Part shown: piece after piece, positions 6,483 to 7,993 of the stretch
How the letters are laid out: every line of letters begins with the position of its first letter
Position numbering within the stretch: position 1 is the first letter of the stretch
Assembly: GCA_003695205.1 (NCBI GenBank)
Contig: RFIO01000107.1
Location: 1-7,993, forward strand
Length of the DNA: 7,993 nt
DNA from: Deltaproteobacteria bacterium
GTDB taxonomy: Bacteria > Desulfobacterota > Desulfuromonadia > Desulfuromonadales > Geothermobacteraceae
Direction of reading: 5' to 3'
The notes under the pieces: model-generated
What the model saw: only the letters and a program-made list of their open reading frames with translations
Told to the model about the DNA's origin: nothing
Databases searched by the model: none
Position numbers and translations under genes: made by a program

Positions 6483-7076
6483 TCATTCAGAGGCTGTCAA
6501 CTCTCTCCAGAGCGCGTCAACCTGTCGGCAGCATTCCTGCCAGTCGCCTGAATTGTCAATGACGTAGTCCGCCCGGACGGCCTTCTGTTCCTGGGGCAGC
6601 TGGGCACGGATGCGCTGCAGAGCGGCACGGCGGTCCAACCCGTCCCGATCCATCAGGCGCGCCAGCCGGACCTCTTCTTCGGCCGTCACCACCAGCACGC
6701 GATCAACCCGCCCCTCGGCCCCGGCTTCGAAAAGCAGCGGCGCTTCGTAAACGATCAGCTTCCTTGTCCCGCGCAGGCGCATCAGGCGCTCTTCGGCAAG
6801 ACGGGCGATGGCCGGGTGGGTGATTGATTCGAGCTGTCGGCGCGCCTCGGAATCGGCAAAGACCAGCCCTCCGAGTTTCTGGCGGTCGAGGCTTCCGTCG
6901 TCCCGAAGAATCGCCTGACCGAATCGGCGCACGATGGCCGCAAGGGCCGCTGTCCCCGGGGCGACTGCCTCGCGCGCCAGCTGATCGGCGCTGACCACCG
7001 CCGCGCCCAGCTCGCCGAAGCGGGCCGCCACCCGGCTTTTGCCACTGGCAATATTGCCTGTAATTCCGAGCACCAT
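6483..7076 (-). CDS. coaE: Dephospho-CoA kinase
   Basis: Phosphorylates the 3'-hydroxyl of dephospho-CoA with ATP, the last step of coenzyme A synthesis. The 197 residues carry the P-loop GNIASGKS (7-14), VVSADQLARE (27-36) with the substrate-binding D31, ITHPAI (85-90), the lid-flanking VYEAPLLFEAG (109-119) and VLVVTA (127-132), then RIRAQLPQEQKAVRADYVIDNSG (155-177), all typical. The P-loop, usually GGIGSGKS or GGIASGKS, has Asn in its second position. The frame is open back to 7118, but homology begins at the ATG at 7076, preceded by AAGAGG with a short 3-nt spacer. It is divergent from the acyl-CoA ligase gene, which uses CoA, and convergent with the hydrolase gene. Confidence 0.94.
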   Translation of the reverse strand: MVLGITGNIASGKSRVAARFGELGAAVVSADQLAREAVAPGTAALAAIVRRFGQAILRDDGSLDRQKLGGLVFADSEARRQLESITHPAIARLAEERLMRLRGTRKLIVYEAPLLFEAGAEGRVDRVLVVTAEEEVRLARLMDRDGLDRRAALQRIRAQLPQEQKAVRADYVIDNSGDWQECCRQVDALWRELTASE

Positions 7077-7092
7077 GCCCCTCTTGATGCCA

Positions 7093-7105
7093 CCGCAACT
7101 TGCGG
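7093..7105. promoter_or_regulatory. 13-bp palindrome in the coaE / acyl-CoA ligase divergent region
   Basis: CCGCAAcTTGCGG is a perfect 6-bp inverted repeat with one central base. A related site, TTGCAGgaCCGCAA (7143-7156), repeats the half-site in the opposite order 38 nt further right, on the other side of the -10-like TATACT (7135-7140). On the minus strand the palindrome follows a TTGACA (complement of 7107-7112). These positions suit an operator for a fatty-acid or CoA-responsive regulator; the protein is unknown. Confidence 0.35.
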
Positions 7106-7134
7106 CTGTCAACAGCAATCCCCATTTTGCCCGC

Positions 7135-7140
7135 TATACT
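7135..7140 (+). promoter_or_regulatory. Probable -10 of the acyl-CoA ligase promoter
   Basis: TATACT, preceded by GC, lies 38 nt before the ATG at 7179. No convincing -35 hexamer stands 16-18 nt upstream, so the promoter is either weak or helped by an activator. Confidence 0.4.
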
Positions 7141-7178
7141 TGTTGCAGGACCGCAACCCGCGAACCAAAGGAGAGGCC

Positions 7179-7993
7179 ATGCATCGCAACCTTCCGCAGA
7201 CCATCCTGGATCTGGCCGCCGACCGGCACGGCCTGGTGGCCATGCGCACCAAGATCGACGGACGCTGGCAGGATATCGGCTGGCTCAACCTGGCCCGACA
7301 GGCAAGGCGGTTCGCCGCCGGCCTGATGGCCCTCGACATCCGCCCGGGGGACCGGGTCGCCATCATGTCGCCCAATCGGCCCGAATGGGCCTTCGCCGAT
7401 CTGGGAATCATGGCCTGCGGTGCCGTCACCGTACCGATTTACCAGACCGAAGGGGCCGAAGCCGCCGCCTACATCCTCGACAACTCGGGCAGCCGGGTCG
7501 TTTTTGTCCGCACCTTCGAGGAACTGCGCAAGGTTGAATCCCGGCTGGACAACCTGCCCGACCTGGAGCATATCGTCCTGATCGAAGGTGCCGCCGACCG
7601 GCAGCCGGTTCTCGACCTGCGCCATTTCTTGCCCGACAGCTTCGACGAGGAGGCCGTCAACGCCCGCATGCAAGCTGTCGCCCGGGAGGACCTGGCCTCC
7701 ATCGTCTACACCTCCGGAACCACAGGTCCACCCAAGGGAGCAATGCTCACCCACGACAACATTCTCTCCGCGGTGGAAGCGGCGGCGGAAACCTTTTCCA
7801 TCGACACCGGAGATTCCTGCCTTTCCTTCCTCCCCCTGTCCCATGTCTTCGAACGGGTCGACGGTTACTATTTCATGCTGATTCAGGGGGCAACCATAAA
7901 CTACGCCGAAAGCATCGACAGCGTGCCGACCAACCTGCAGGAGGTCAAACCGACCCTGGTCATAAGTGTTCCGCGACTGTTTGAAAAGATGTA
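7179..7993 (+). CDS. Long-chain acyl-CoA synthetase, FadD-like (N-terminal part, cut by window end)
   Basis: The first 271 codons of an AMP-forming acyl-CoA ligase that activates fatty acids with ATP and CoA. The frame stays open to the edge. Landmarks are SPNRPEWAFADLGIMACGAVTVPIYQT (64-90), the AMP-binding P-loop YTSGTTGPPKGAMLTHDN (177-194), SFLPLSHVFER (the A4-type motif) and, at the right end, VISVPRLFEKM, usually followed by Y. This pattern is characteristic of the long-chain (FadD15/FAA1-like) branch rather than acetyl-CoA synthetases, although chain-length preference cannot be read from it. The ATG at 7179 has AAAGGAG (7167-7173) 5 nt upstream. The C-terminal lid domain lies outside the window. 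It is divergent from coaE. Confidence 0.92.
   Translation, partial: MHRNLPQTILDLAADRHGLVAMRTKIDGRWQDIGWLNLARQARRFAAGLMALDIRPGDRVAIMSPNRPEWAFADLGIMACGAVTVPIYQTEGAEAAAYILDNSGSRVVFVRTFEELRKVESRLDNLPDLEHIVLIEGAADRQPVLDLRHFLPDSFDEEAVNARMQAVAREDLASIVYTSGTTGPPKGAMLTHDNILSAVEAAAETFSIDTGDSCLSFLPLSHVFERVDGYYFMLIQGATINYAESIDSVPTNLQEVKPTLVISVPRLFEKM

Noticed and set aside
7077..7118. Extended N-terminus of CoaE from a TTG at 7118
   Set aside because: The extra 14 residues lie before the normal family start, overlap the candidate promoter and palindrome, and the ATG at 7076 directly opens the P-loop strand.

Overview
The window is GC-rich, densely packed bacterial chromosome with mostly housekeeping genes and no mobile element, CRISPR array or RNA gene that I can recognise. 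Several features suggest a deltaproteobacterium of the Desulfuromonadales/Geobacter type: a Thermotoga-type DAHP synthase, a small exported monohaem cytochrome, a TrmB-TruD pair, a FadD-like acyl-CoA ligase, and -10 elements of the GCTAnnnT type. This placement is inference from gene style, not a database match.

Layout. At the left edge a minus-strand gene begins (only about six codons visible) behind a near-consensus promoter that carries a 21-bp interrupted palindrome. Facing away from it is a Tat-signal metallophosphoesterase (111-974, +). Its 3' end overlaps by 16 nt the convergent aroF gene for DAHP synthase (959-1963, -). Between aroF and the divergent cytochrome gene lies a 12-codon open reading frame with a very strong ribosome binding site, followed by mutually exclusive RNA hairpins (1987-2032). 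It looks like a leader-peptide attenuator for aromatic amino acid synthesis and is the most interesting signal here.

Rightwards come a single-haem c-type cytochrome (2120-2479, +), then trmB (tRNA m7G46 methyltransferase) and truD (tRNA pseudouridine-13 synthase). These two are 1 nt apart and evidently co-transcribed as a tRNA-modification unit. A 259-nt gap holds a hairpin and two sigma-70-like promoters, the second with a T9 tract in its spacer. An IclR-family regulator follows (4772-5551), closed by a strong intrinsic terminator.

The right third holds an alpha/beta hydrolase of the carboxylesterase type (5686-6477, +, GTG start), convergent coaE for dephospho-CoA kinase (6483-7076, -), and divergent from coaE the first 271 codons of a long-chain acyl-CoA synthetase (7179 to the window end, +). 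CoaE makes the CoA that the ligase uses, and the two share a 102-nt divergent control region with a perfect 13-bp palindrome.

I found no defence, secretion or biosynthetic cluster. The candidate novelties are regulatory (aroF leader, operator-like dyads) plus some active-site departures in otherwise familiar families.
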